This document shows positions 37,129 to 46,654 of a stretch of 64,000 nt of DNA, piece after piece. Source of the stretch: Poronia punctata (Eukaryota > Ascomycota > Sordariomycetes > Xylariales > Xylariaceae); NCBI GenBank assembly GCA_022579005.1, contig MU401523.1:1-64000 (forward strand), in the 5' to 3' direction. The translations under genes were made by a program, and so were the position numbers. The notes beneath the pieces were generated by a model. The model saw nothing but the letters and a program-made list of their open reading frames with translations, was not told where the DNA came from and made no database searches. Position 1 is the stretch's first letter. Each line of letters begins with the position of its first letter.

Positions 37129-39065
37129 CTTGACTGCTTAGGAAGGCGACTATTAAAAATCGAGTCAGTGAATTTGACAGAGGGTTTTATGAGAGGGGGA
37201 TGCCTCTCGTCGACCGTTTTTATGAGAGAATTTAATCTATCTCCCTCTGTCTTTTTTTTTTCTTGTGATACGTACCGATTGGATAGATATCGTAGCAGTG
37301 CAGGTGGGCAATAATATTGAATACAACTTGTGGCAATAAAAGTTTAAGTTCTACGATGCGACAAGTTTGCTCCACCGCACGTGCTGTCAGAAAGTCGTTA
37401 CACACAACCTGTGATGGCCGGCATCGCATCTGTCAAGGGTACGTACATGCTTGTGCATTGTACAGTTGTAATTCCCAAAGGAACACATGCCGGGCCAGGG
37501 CAGGGTTTCAGGTCCTCTTCAGGCCCCAAGGGTATTAAGCACCAATCAGCGTCACCGTTTCTTTTCTAGTTCCTGTTCAGCCTTTTAGTGGGGTTCATCT
37601 GGAATGCGGGGGGACCTTCTGATCGCCATCACTAAAACCTCATACACCCCACCAAAGATAGAAGACGGACAAGTTAAATGGTGGTAAATAGGGATGTAAA
37701 GTCACCGGGGCATTTACTCAACAAATACATCTTGTGCAACTCTAGCTAACCTACGAGTAGGCCTTTTGCCCCTTTCTTTTCTCCTCCATTTGACTTTAAC
37801 ACAGAGAAACAAAACGTTCTTGTATGCTATCTAATAATAGGCCGACCAACATATTGGCAACCCAAACTCTCATCCCACTCTTTAGATAGTCCCAAAAAGA
37901 GTAATATACTGTATTAGGTAATTTCCTTCCTTAGTGGTGTGCTGTATAAGTGCCTAAGGGGATCTCAACTTTCAAGTACCTATTCCAACGGTAATTCCTT
38001 TGAGCCCCAAAAGTTAAACAAATGGTTGGAACGAAAACATAAAGCAATTTTGTATCCCTCAACAGAAACTGCATGTATAAGGTAATGTGCAAAGGAAGGA
38101 TTATATCGGATTTACTTGAAAGGGAGATAGAATGTCGTGATTGCAGGGTTCCAAATCTTGACTTGGCACACACATGCTCAACAACGGATATGTCTAGGTT
38201 ACCCAAACAAAACCAACCTTATGCCGGTAAGCGGGTCGGATAGACGCGATAAGAACTGCCTGCCGCGGCAACACCCAGAGCTGGCATGACCTGGTTTAGA
38301 AAATTTTGCCATCTCAATTGTTACCTGAGTACAGTATATAGATCCTGCATATCTATGTATGCAAACAGTTGTAGGATGCGCTGCGGAGACAGACCCTTAC
38401 ACTATTGTCCTTGATGGTTTTTTACCATTGGACTGGCACATGTTGAAAAGAAGGGGGAATAGGACCCTGTGTAGGAACAATGCGTACACGTGCGGCAGGC
38501 AGGAACCCCCCCTGAAAAGTGGACATGCTCCCTCACATGGAAATGGAGCCGATAGGTATGAAAACGAGGAGGGAAATGTAGCAAGGAGGCCCAGTTAATG
38601 CCATTGTCTTCACCATGAAGGCTGGTTTTGCCAGATGGGCTTTTGTACTTGTATTTGTAGAGTAGGACCTAGCCTAGTATGCCGGGATACATCATGGGTT
38701 TTGCCTCAACATACCCTTGACATTCCGCTCACATAACCTAGGTAGTCAATATACAGTAGGCTGAGAGTTACTTCTCCGGTGTGGCTGAAAGTCATCTACT
38801 AGAGATGCCTGGAGACCGATCCGATAGATATGGCTGAAGGTCATCGGGTAAATGTGTTTGGGGGCCATCAAGAGAACATGTTCATATGGTATGTTCTTGA
38901 GTATACTCCAAACCACGAGGTCTAATGAGTCAGATACATCAGGAATTTATAACCCGGACGTCTCCGGGTTATACCAACCAGATTTGTCCGGGGGCCATCA
39001 AGTCGCCATGCTAGGGGAACGAGTGCCGTCTCTCGGGTATCCCATGGGTATGGCCCCGGCACGGC
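37129..39065. other. Intergenic region
   Basis: Upstream region of the adenylosuccinate lyase gene and flank of the SET-domain pseudogene. No supported gene; short frames at 37317-37569 and 38359-38598 lack any family signal. TACGAGTA at 37752, ACCTAGGT at 38736 and a perfect inverted repeat at 38948-38973. Confidence 0.6.
38948..38973. repeat. Perfect 11-bp inverted repeat, 4-nt loop
   Basis: Arms TATAACCCGGA and TCCGGGTTATA separated by CGTC. It lies about 130 bp before the recognisable part of the SET pseudogene. A second, weaker inverted repeat (AAACCGG/CCGGTTT) lies at 39074-39095. Confidence 0.8.
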
Positions 39066-39870
39066 GGCTTCCAAACCGGAATATTTCCCGGTTTCAGCCG
39101 GATGAACCACGGCTGCAGAACTAACGCGAGCTTCTTCTACAACGATGCTAGCGGAATGTTGGCAGTATCCTTGCCATGATGACATACGACTAGGCGATGA
39201 GATTACCGTCAGCCACATATACAACCTTGTCGTACTTCGGAGCAACGAAAGCGTCTGTATTGGGCCGACCCGGGAAGTAAGCGATGCCCATCATGAACGG
39301 CTGCGTGCCATTAGGTGGCAGCTGCAAACCAAAATGAAAAACCGGCCGGACGCGTCAGATGACGACCAATCCCCGAGCAAAAAGCAACTCGACACAACAG
39401 GCGACAAGAACGGCCCGAGAAAGTATTCTGAAAGGCGTCGAGCGAGGAGGCTTTGTGGGTGGGAAGCCGTTGAACTCGCCAATGAGTATGCTTCGCTTGT
39501 CGGAGAAGAGGGCTCGTGGGGTGAGCCACTAACTACTGCGTTTGAATACCTCAGCTACTTCCAATATCAATACGAAAACGTTGACGAGGCAAAGTCGTAT
39601 GCGCAAATGGCGATTGACAATGGGAAAGTCTGTGATGGGGATCTGGAGAATGGTAAAATCATATGTTGGAACAAATTAGGGAACGGCTTCACACATCCAC
39701 GGCAGGGCTCAACAATAGAGGGGTCGAAACCGGAGTTTATCAAATGCAATGGCCTCCCATCGTCGAACAACATCAGTGGAAGGACCAAGGGGACGATATC
39801 CCTCCTCGTCTTCACGTGGGTTGCGGCAAGAATCTCAATCGTCGCGGGTCCAATGATATACGGGTTATAG
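39066..39870 (+). pseudogene. SET-domain protein remnant (frameshifted)
   Basis: Frame from 39066 reads GIFPGFSRMNHGCRTNASFF, matching the NHxCxPN core of fungal SET-domain proteins, then stops at 39177-39179. The homologous continuation HDDIRLGDEITVSHIY is in the +1 frame from 39175, so a one-base shift separates the halves. The post-SET region lacks the usual Cys cluster and runs quickly into IGPTREVSDAHHERL. A helical TPR-like tail typical of these proteins (about 39466-39612) then fades into unrelated sequence. No intron with a plausible length repairs the break, and the N-terminal half was not found. Remnant of a lysine-methyltransferase-family gene, probably non-functional. Confidence 0.6.
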
Positions 39871-40624
39871 CAGATTGAGCATATAGGAGGGGAGCCTGGG
39901 CGTCAGATTCCGAAATCCAACTGTGAGCTTAGCTGTATGAGTTTCTTTAGCAACCCACGCCCTGAAGTTTGTGTCATAGGTGGATTGCATTGAATTGGGG
40001 CTTGGTTCGTCCATGTACAAGCTTAGAATGATGCGGCCGCACATAGACAGGCGAGCAAAGTCTATCGTTCCCGCCCAACCGATTACCAGAATATCGGCGA
40101 TAGTAACTGACCATATCGTGGAGTACTTGCATGTGTTGGTATATGAACATGCGTATAAGATGGGGCAGCCGAGTCATACCCTTGACAATATTGCTTGGCT
40201 GGCAAACTGTCTGGATCGGGAATTACATGCTAACTCGATACATCGTGTCCACATGGCATTTCGATGTACTCGCCATAGTGCGGCCAGATGGTAGTCTGGT
40301 TGGTGGTGGTATCAAGCGGATTTAGTCGAGGGTTAAGTCCGGTGTTGAGATACGTACACCTAATGTCCCATACAGTAGAAGATGTCTCGGTCATGGACCC
40401 AATGTTGCGAATCTTTAGTCAACTTAAGACAAAATCCTTCTGTCGGTGATAAGATCTGTTACTTTACCTAGTTATACCGTACCCCCGATCGATGCCTGGA
40501 CATATAAATATGTGGTAGAACGGCCCTGAAAACGGCCAAAGCTGCCATCAAGTTCTCTTGGGATAGTGTATCTCAACCACACCTTCTTCGCATACCCGAC
40601 GGATACTAGGAGCGTCAGTCTACA
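39871..40624. other. Intergenic region with an unrecognised short ORF
   Basis: An ATG frame at 40013-40294 (93 aa, includes HTLDNIAWLANCLDRELHAN) resembles no family I recognise; it may be a gene fragment or chance. The short-chain dehydrogenase promoter with a TATA-like box lies at the right end. Confidence 0.4.
40503..40510 (+). promoter_or_regulatory. TATA-like box upstream of SDR gene
   Basis: TATAAATA, about 115 bases before the ATG at 40625. Position fits a core promoter given a 5' leader of 70-90 bases. Confidence 0.45.
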
Positions 40625-41648
40625 ATGGATTCATCGACGCTGTTCAGAGTTGACGGGATGGTGGCTGTCATAAGCGGCGGCGGTACCGGTACGTCCCTAA
40701 TGGTCTGCCCAACGGCATCAAAGACCCAGTCCAGCGCCAACAGCTGATGAACAATATACAGGGATTGGACTGATGATGGCCAAGGCATTGTCTGGTGCTG
40801 GCGCCAAAGTTTATATCCTGGGGCGTCGAGCTGGTACCCTCGAAGCAGCAGCATCCTCGCACCCCGATATCAAGCCACTAGTTTGCGACGTGACGTCCAA
40901 GGCCTCCTTACAAAGCGCCGTCGACAGCATATCGACAGAAGTGGGTTATGTAAATCTCGTGGTAGCAAACTCGGGCGTCTTTGGACCTTATCAATCCTTT
41001 GATAGCTCGCTAAGTATCGGAGAATTGCGCAGCCGTCTCTTTGGGGAAGTAAGTCCCGAGTCGTTCACGGAGCCCTTGCATGTCAACATTACGGGCGCGT
41101 ACTATACCATGCTCGCCTTCCTCGAGCTGCTAGACGCCGGCAATAAGAACGCGCTGAAGGGAGGCTTCGGGAAGCCCTTGAAGGACGGGAGCGCCGTCCC
41201 ATCCGTCCAGAGCCAGGTGATTTTCACCGGCAGCGTCGGCTCCTATAGCCGTGAAAGGGCCACACCACCTGCCTATGCGGCAAGCAAGTCGGCTATTGCC
41301 CAGCTTGGCCAACACGCAGCGACAAACCTAACGCCGTACCAAATTCGTGTCAACACGCTGGCTCCAGGGTGTGAGTAATCGAACGCAACTGTGGAGGGCA
41401 ATTTATCCAGCTCGCTAACAGAACTTGAAGTCTTCATGTCTGAAATGGCGTCCGTTGTTATAGAGAGACGGGATCCGGAGACAGAGGGCCTCGATCACCC
41501 TGAATTCATGCCGGCTAGGCGATTCGGTACGGAAGACGAAGTGGCAGGCTCCATCTTGTATCTTGCAAGCAGGGCCGGGGCATATTGCAATGGTACCATC
41601 TTCACGTTTGATGGCGGTAGGCTGGCGGTTATTCCTTCGACTTACTGA
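40625..41648 (+). CDS. Short-chain dehydrogenase/reductase
   Basis: Classical SDR of 296 aa, an NAD(P)-dependent oxidoreductase. Exons 40625-40688, 40762-41370, 41431-41648; introns of 73 and 60 bp with ATGAAC- and GCTAAC-like branch sites. The cofactor motif SGGGTGIG (17-24) spans the first splice junction. ILGRR follows beta-2, VANSG matches the NAG-type motif, and Tyr193/Lys197 (YAASK) with upstream Ser form the active site. The C-terminus GTIFTFDGGRL is standard. Substrate is unknown. It stands alone, with no co-oriented pathway genes except an RNase gene 0.9 kb downstream. Confidence 0.9.
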
Positions 41649-42567
41649 GGCTAGGGCTATTACTCGTATGTTGAAAGGTTGGAGCAGATGCGTCAGTGTG
41701 TATCAACTTCTGAGCAGGCTAATATTGTTGATTTAATACGAATGCTTGGCGGTGGTATCTCTTGAGACCATGAGGGAGATATTGGTCTCAGTGAAACGTG
41801 ACACGTCACTGGTCCTTTTTGGTATGCAAAAGAAGTCATACGCGTACATGTAAATGCGACAGGCTAGACGTTCCCTGATGCATCCGGTTTGGTGTCAGTC
41901 CTAATGCGTCTCCAAACTTCAAAGCCTCAAGGGGCCAGACACGCTGGTAGGTAAGTACTTACTAAGTACTTTAGGGTATACTCTGACACGTCTGAGGCCC
42001 TGACTCCTGATATGATAATTGCAAATGTCTGAGCTCCGATAGATAAGTATTCACCGTTGTTTTGACCTGCTGCAGGAATCCTCCCTCCTTGAAGCTGTGC
42101 GATGGACGAGCAAGTACACGTATTATCCCAAAAGCGACGCATTGTGACGGAATAGGCCTGCAGCCTCATTCTATTAGGTATTGGCACGAGACCCTGTGCC
42201 CACTCAGAATTGCCTATCAGCCCCTACCTGAGCCTAGTAGGTCTCCCCCACACGCAGTGATAGTGTGTTAGGCTATCACATGCCTAGCATTGTGGAGCTG
42301 ACCCGGGGATGCCTTATCTACACGTCTTACGTCCAAGATAGGGACCTCAAGCTGCAGCGTGCAGACTGGGCTTGCAAACATCCAGTCCTATCAAAACAAA
42401 TTGGAAGTCGCAGGCTGACCAAGGTATGCTGATATCAAGGTTTGACGACTATAAATTATCCTACCCGGCGTAGGCAGACATCCATTATACTTTTGTTTAT
42501 AAAATCCTTATTGCCCTGTACCTACCTCTATTAATCTATACCCTCGAAACCCTCCTATCCAGACGTG
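41649..42567. other. Intergenic region
   Basis: SDR 3' flank and RNase T2 promoter. TACTCGTA at 41661; short GTGATAG/CTATCAC inverted repeat near 42257-42279. No coding signal. Confidence 0.6.
42450..42456 (+). promoter_or_regulatory. TATA-like box upstream of RNase T2 gene
   Basis: TATAAAT 112-118 bases before the ATG at 42568; a second candidate TTTATAAAA lies near 42495, closer to the start. Confidence 0.4.
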
Positions 42568-43719
42568 ATGGCTCCGACCCTATCACCGCGTGCCATCTTC
42601 ACGTACGCGAACAACCTATTATCACAAGTACCCCTTCTCAGCAGTATCCCAACCAGTTTTCTAGACCCAGTATCGTCGATATTCGAACCGGCCGGCCCGA
42701 CAAAACCGTACGAGACATACAACAATGAACAATCCGTCTTCGATGGCATAACGCCATACGATCCCCTTACCGGGGCGCCAACGTGTCCTATTGATGGGCC
42801 TATAAGTTGCCAAAACAAAACTGTCGCCGATTCATGTTGTTTCATACACCCGGGCGGTCGGCTTCTGCTTACGCAGTTCTGGGATGAGGAAATACATGCT
42901 GGCGGGACCGAGGAAGACTGGACTCTCCATGGACTCTGGTAAGTTTCCAGGGCCGTTAAATACGATTATATCACTGGCGTACAATATCTGCACGGTAGAT
43001 GTACAAAATGGCGTGAGACAGAAAGTTGCGGGAATGCTGACAGGCGCAAAAAAAAACAGGCCAGACTTGTGTGACGGCTCCTACGATCAATATTGCGGAA
43101 TGACGCCACGTTTCAACAATATCACCGCTGTTCTGGAACATTATGACCAAGGCGAGCTCGTAGAATTTATGAATCGATATTGGGTTGCGAACTAGTATGT
43201 CTACCAATTTCCTTCGACGCCGTCTATCCTACTTCACAGAGTACAGGGGTGGATTGGGAGACTCGGGATACCCATGACTGACTGACTACTCGCAGCGGCA
43301 CAAACGAACATCTCTGGGCGCACGAATACAACAAGCACGGGACATGCATAAACACGCTCGCGCCGAGCTGTTACGGTGAAAGCTACACTCCGGGCGTAGA
43401 AGTAGTGGACTACTTCGTCCGCGCCTTCGGGCTTTTCCGTCTGTTGGATACATACCGTGCCCTCGAGATAGCCGGGATCGAGCCAGATTCGTCCAAGACA
43501 TATGCGCTGCAGGATGTACAGGACGCCCTCGAGAAGTTTAGCGGAAGCCGAGTAATCCTAAAGTGCTCTCGGCACGGTGCCCTGCACGAGGCTTGGTACG
43601 TCTACTTTGTGAAGGGTAGCCTCCAGGTCGGTGAATTCGTACCGGCGAAGGATACCTTCAAAGGCGACCAAGGGAACTGCCCAAGCCGCGTCCGATATTT
43701 GCCCAAGAGGAAGAAGTGA
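42568..43719 (+). CDS. Ribonuclease T2 family enzyme
   Basis: Base-nonspecific endoribonuclease family, 309 aa. Exons 42568-42938, 43060-43194, 43296-43719; introns of 121 and 101 bp. Both active-site segments are present: CAS I TLHGLWPD (H121, spanning the first intron) and CAS II HEYNKHGTC (H178, H183). SCCFIHPGGRLLLTQFWD and paired cysteines are typical of fungal T2 enzymes. The first 35 residues are only weakly hydrophobic and do not look like a classical signal peptide, unusual for this normally secreted or vacuolar family. Either the true start is an upstream exon or the enzyme is exported differently. A small basic tail (KRKK) ends the protein. Confidence 0.9.
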
Positions 43720-44539
43720 AACGATGATGACAAGACAATGTAACTATATGTAGTACGACAATAATTGGATAATATTTAATTTTCTACCAGGGGTAGCTTT
43801 CTCGGTTTTTATCAAGGCAAAGCAGTCGCGGCACGGGAAAATGTGACGTTCCCGTCTTCTGTCCCCCTTATGCTTTTCTATGCGGCAGCACCTCGACTAA
43901 GTATGTAAGTACAACGTAGCTGACATAAAGGTACTCGTAGATCTCAAGAGCGGACCCCGAGACCGCCACATCCACCTAGCCCATCCGAACACTACCCACA
44001 CTTACTTTTTATAGTCATCTAATGGCTAAAGTAATTAAGGTACCTACTGGCCAACTTCCCCATAACATTTGTTTGCGTTTGTTTCTCAGCTATTTTGAAA
44101 TGGAGACTTTTTCATCCTCCTGTACTCGAACTCATATACCTTTCAGCGTTGAGGCGTCCAATGATTCAGCTCATGGTATACTGGTCTTCATCCACATCTG
44201 GCATGTCCTAGTTAAATGTGTTCATATAGGAAGGATTGGAAATATGGAAAGTGGTAATAGTATTCTGAGACGAGCTAACTATCAGGCTAGCACTCGTACA
44301 AAGTTCTCCTGATAATCTGCTAATATAACATTCTTTTCAAAGACATCAGAGAATAAGAATGCGCCATCGAAAGAAACTCGCACAAAGCCAACTATTTCCA
44401 TTCCCCAATCCTCGTCTAATTCAGTCTCCGATTTTGTCGTCAGGACCTGTTGATTCTAGACGTCAGTCATTTTTGCCAACCTCCTAGACAAGGGAGTTAA
44501 GGTTAAGAAAGTGTTTGGGGGGGGATGCCTTACTCTGAT
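43720..44539. other. Convergent intergenic region
   Basis: 3' flanks of the RNase T2 gene (+) and the small secreted protein gene (-). A 96-codon ATG frame (44022-44312) has no recognisable feature and is not called. TACTCGTA at 43932. Confidence 0.55.
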
Positions 44540-44911
44540 TTAACCGCAGACAGCGCCGTTGTTGTGGTTTCCGGCACAGTTGGAGCCACCGCAGTTGGCA
44601 ATGACGACGAAGTTGCCGTTGGCGCATTGGACCTAGAAAAGAAAGAGAGATTGAATGAATTAGTTCACTTTCTTCTCCCTCACGATTTCTTAAGAAGAAA
44701 GGTGTGTTGTTTGAAAACTTACAATGCTTCCACAGCTAGGATCGCAGGCATATCCGTTGCCGCTGCAGGACGCGCCGATGGGATAGGCATCGATAGGGGC
44801 GCCGAATTGCGAACCGCAGACTCCGACCTGGCGAGCCTCGAGAGGGCTGGCTAGAGCTGGGGAGGCAGCCAGGAGGGCGCCGAATAGAGCGGTGAAGGTG
44901 GTGAACTGCAT
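44540..44911 (-). CDS. Small secreted cysteine-rich protein
   Basis: Predicted 93-aa secreted protein with no family I recognise. Exons 44911-44723 and 44632-44540; one 90-bp intron with GTAAGT donor and CTAG acceptor. A clear signal peptide (about residues 1-21, ending ALA) precedes a mature part with eight cysteines: VCGS, SCSG, ACD, SCG, QCA, NCG, NCA, VCG. The mature domain is Gly/Asn-rich with several NC or CxGN motifs. Size, signal peptide and cysteine count fit effector-like or antimicrobial-type secreted proteins, but function is unknown. It lacks the adjacent-Cys pattern of hydrophobins. A GTT/GAT repeat lies in the 5' leader and a TATA-like box at 45031-45038. Confidence 0.82.
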
Positions 44912-46415
44912 TTTTGATAATAAAAATAGAAAGTTTTGTGTTTGTTTAAAAGGTGATTGTTGTGGTTGTTGTTGTTGTTGATGATGATGATGAGTGAGGA
45001 TGAGAATCGAAAGGGGGGACTTGTCCAGTCTTTATATACCCGTCGCCATGGCCCGGCTCAGATACAAACGAAACACTGACATGGCCTCTTCTTCTGGCTG
45101 ACGCGTCTCTCCCTCTCTCACTCTCTCTCTCTCTCTCTCGATGAATGGCTCTCTTCGCGAGGTCTTGCTCTTCCTCGTTGCCGTTTTCCTTTTTTCCCTC
45201 GCTTCGGTCCATGCATGCAGCCTTGCTGAGCTAAGAGGATTGGCGTGCCGGGAATAGCATCTTCGTCAATTACTGCCTTCCGTCTTTAGCCAAGGGACCA
45301 CAACCTTGCAGTGTTCGAGACCATCAAGTTGATTAATCTCCTACTTTTCACTTTCACCGCCCTTGTGTAGGATTAGGTATGTACCATTGTCAACGGAACA
45401 TAACATATCGCACAGTCCTACATCTGCCTAGATCAGGGATGATGACTTTTGGTCAGACAGATTGTATCCCGGCACAGTAAGTACAGGCAGAGATTTATCC
45501 GCGCAACTACTTCTGTGGCAAGCTTCACTACCCTCCTATTGGTAAGGTAAGATTGTTTGCCACTGACTTAATGTAGCCGTAGATAATCACCCATTCGCAG
45601 GAAAGTCGTGATAATATGAGGCAAAGTGTACGAGAGTCTAGTTAACCCTTCTATATTACCTGCCCAACATAGGACTTACAACCAAGGCTTCATGATAGAA
45701 GACATAAATCAACACCGCCGCTATGTCAGATAACCATGACCTTACTCGGTAGTGAAGAACTCTAACCCAAGTAGCTTGCCACTGTTCCTCTCTTACACCG
45801 CGGAAATACCACGACACGACAGTGCCATCTAAAGAGGAGAGAGCGGCACTTAACAACCGACATACTAGGACGTCCACCGTCGTATTCATCATGCAGCCAC
45901 ATTATATAAGCTTACTTGCATCTGCCGGGATTTCATTACAAAGAAAAATAAAAAGAGGAGCAAACTAGCAAGTTGGGATCACATAAACTTATGTTGTAAT
46001 AGAACCCTAGCTTCGTTTCCGGAACTTTACGTAACACCCGGAAGGGAATTACAACAGCTAATAGGGTAGATGACAACATATAAGGCATAACCTGAACTTG
46101 GCAGGGGGCTTACGTACATTCATTACCTTCTTGTATAGGTATCGTCTTTAAGGGTCTCGAAGCGAAGAGGAATGCGAATGCATGTCTAAAGAGTCAGCCC
46201 TACATTATATCCCTGCCCAAACTCATCAGAAAGTGGGTGCTGTTATAATATTACGTGCGTATCTAGGCAATGTACGAGTACTTGCTCCGTAAACACGTCC
46301 GGTCCGGATTAAAACTCAAAACAATCTTTGCGTACCTATGTAATATACAATAGCCAGCTGACGGACGCATAGGGCAAAAAAAGAAAAAAGAAATCGTAAA
46401 AGCAAAAAGAATTAT
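44912..46415. other. Intergenic region
   Basis: Contains the secreted-protein promoter and leader repeats (GTT/GAT run 44966-44993; CT tract 45105-45139). TACGAGTA at 46273. No further coding signal. Confidence 0.6.
45031..45038 (-). promoter_or_regulatory. TATA-like box upstream of secreted-protein gene
   Basis: TATATAAA on the minus strand, about 120 bases before the start codon at 44911, followed further upstream by a CT dinucleotide tract (45105-45139). Confidence 0.5.
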
Positions 46416-46524
46416 CTCCGAATCGGGGAATCGAACCCCGGGCTTGACGGCACCAGATCATACTCCCATAAGTGGATAGAGAAGTAATGAGAGCGTCAAA
46501 TGTTAGCCACTACACCAATTCGGA
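46416..46524 (-). tRNA. tRNA-Glu (CTC) with 37-nt intron
   Basis: Seven-base acceptor stem TCCGAAT/ATTCGGA, D-arm GTGTAGTGGCTAAC, anticodon stem TGACG/CGTCA, T-arm CGGGG-TTCGATT-CCCCG and a G discriminator. Anticodon CTC falls exactly at positions 34-36. The intron at 46451-46487 begins after position 37, the canonical site. Mature length is 72 nt. Confidence 0.93.
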
Positions 46525-46563
46525 TAATCAATGTAAAGAAAGTTTTGTCAAGATTGTCATCAT

Positions 46564-46654
46564 TGCCCACTAGCGGAATCGAACCGCTGATCTTGTCATG
46601 TCATCAGGAGATGGATATTACTAGTGACACGCTATACCACTTAGCCAAGCGGGC
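46564..46654 (-). tRNA. tRNA-Thr (AGT) with 19-nt intron
   Basis: Acceptor stem GCCCGCT/AGTGGGC (one G-T pair), D-arm GGCTAAGTGGTATAGC, anticodon stem TGTCA/TGACA, T-arm AGCGG-TTCGATT-CCGCT. The loop reads C-T-AGT-A before a 19-nt intron at the canonical position. Mature length is 72 nt. It lies 39 bases upstream, in the direction of transcription, of the tRNA-Glu gene. Confidence 0.92.

Noticed and set aside
39980..40294. Short open frame before the SDR gene
   Set aside because: 93 codons from its ATG with no recognisable family; mentioned only in the intergenic entry.
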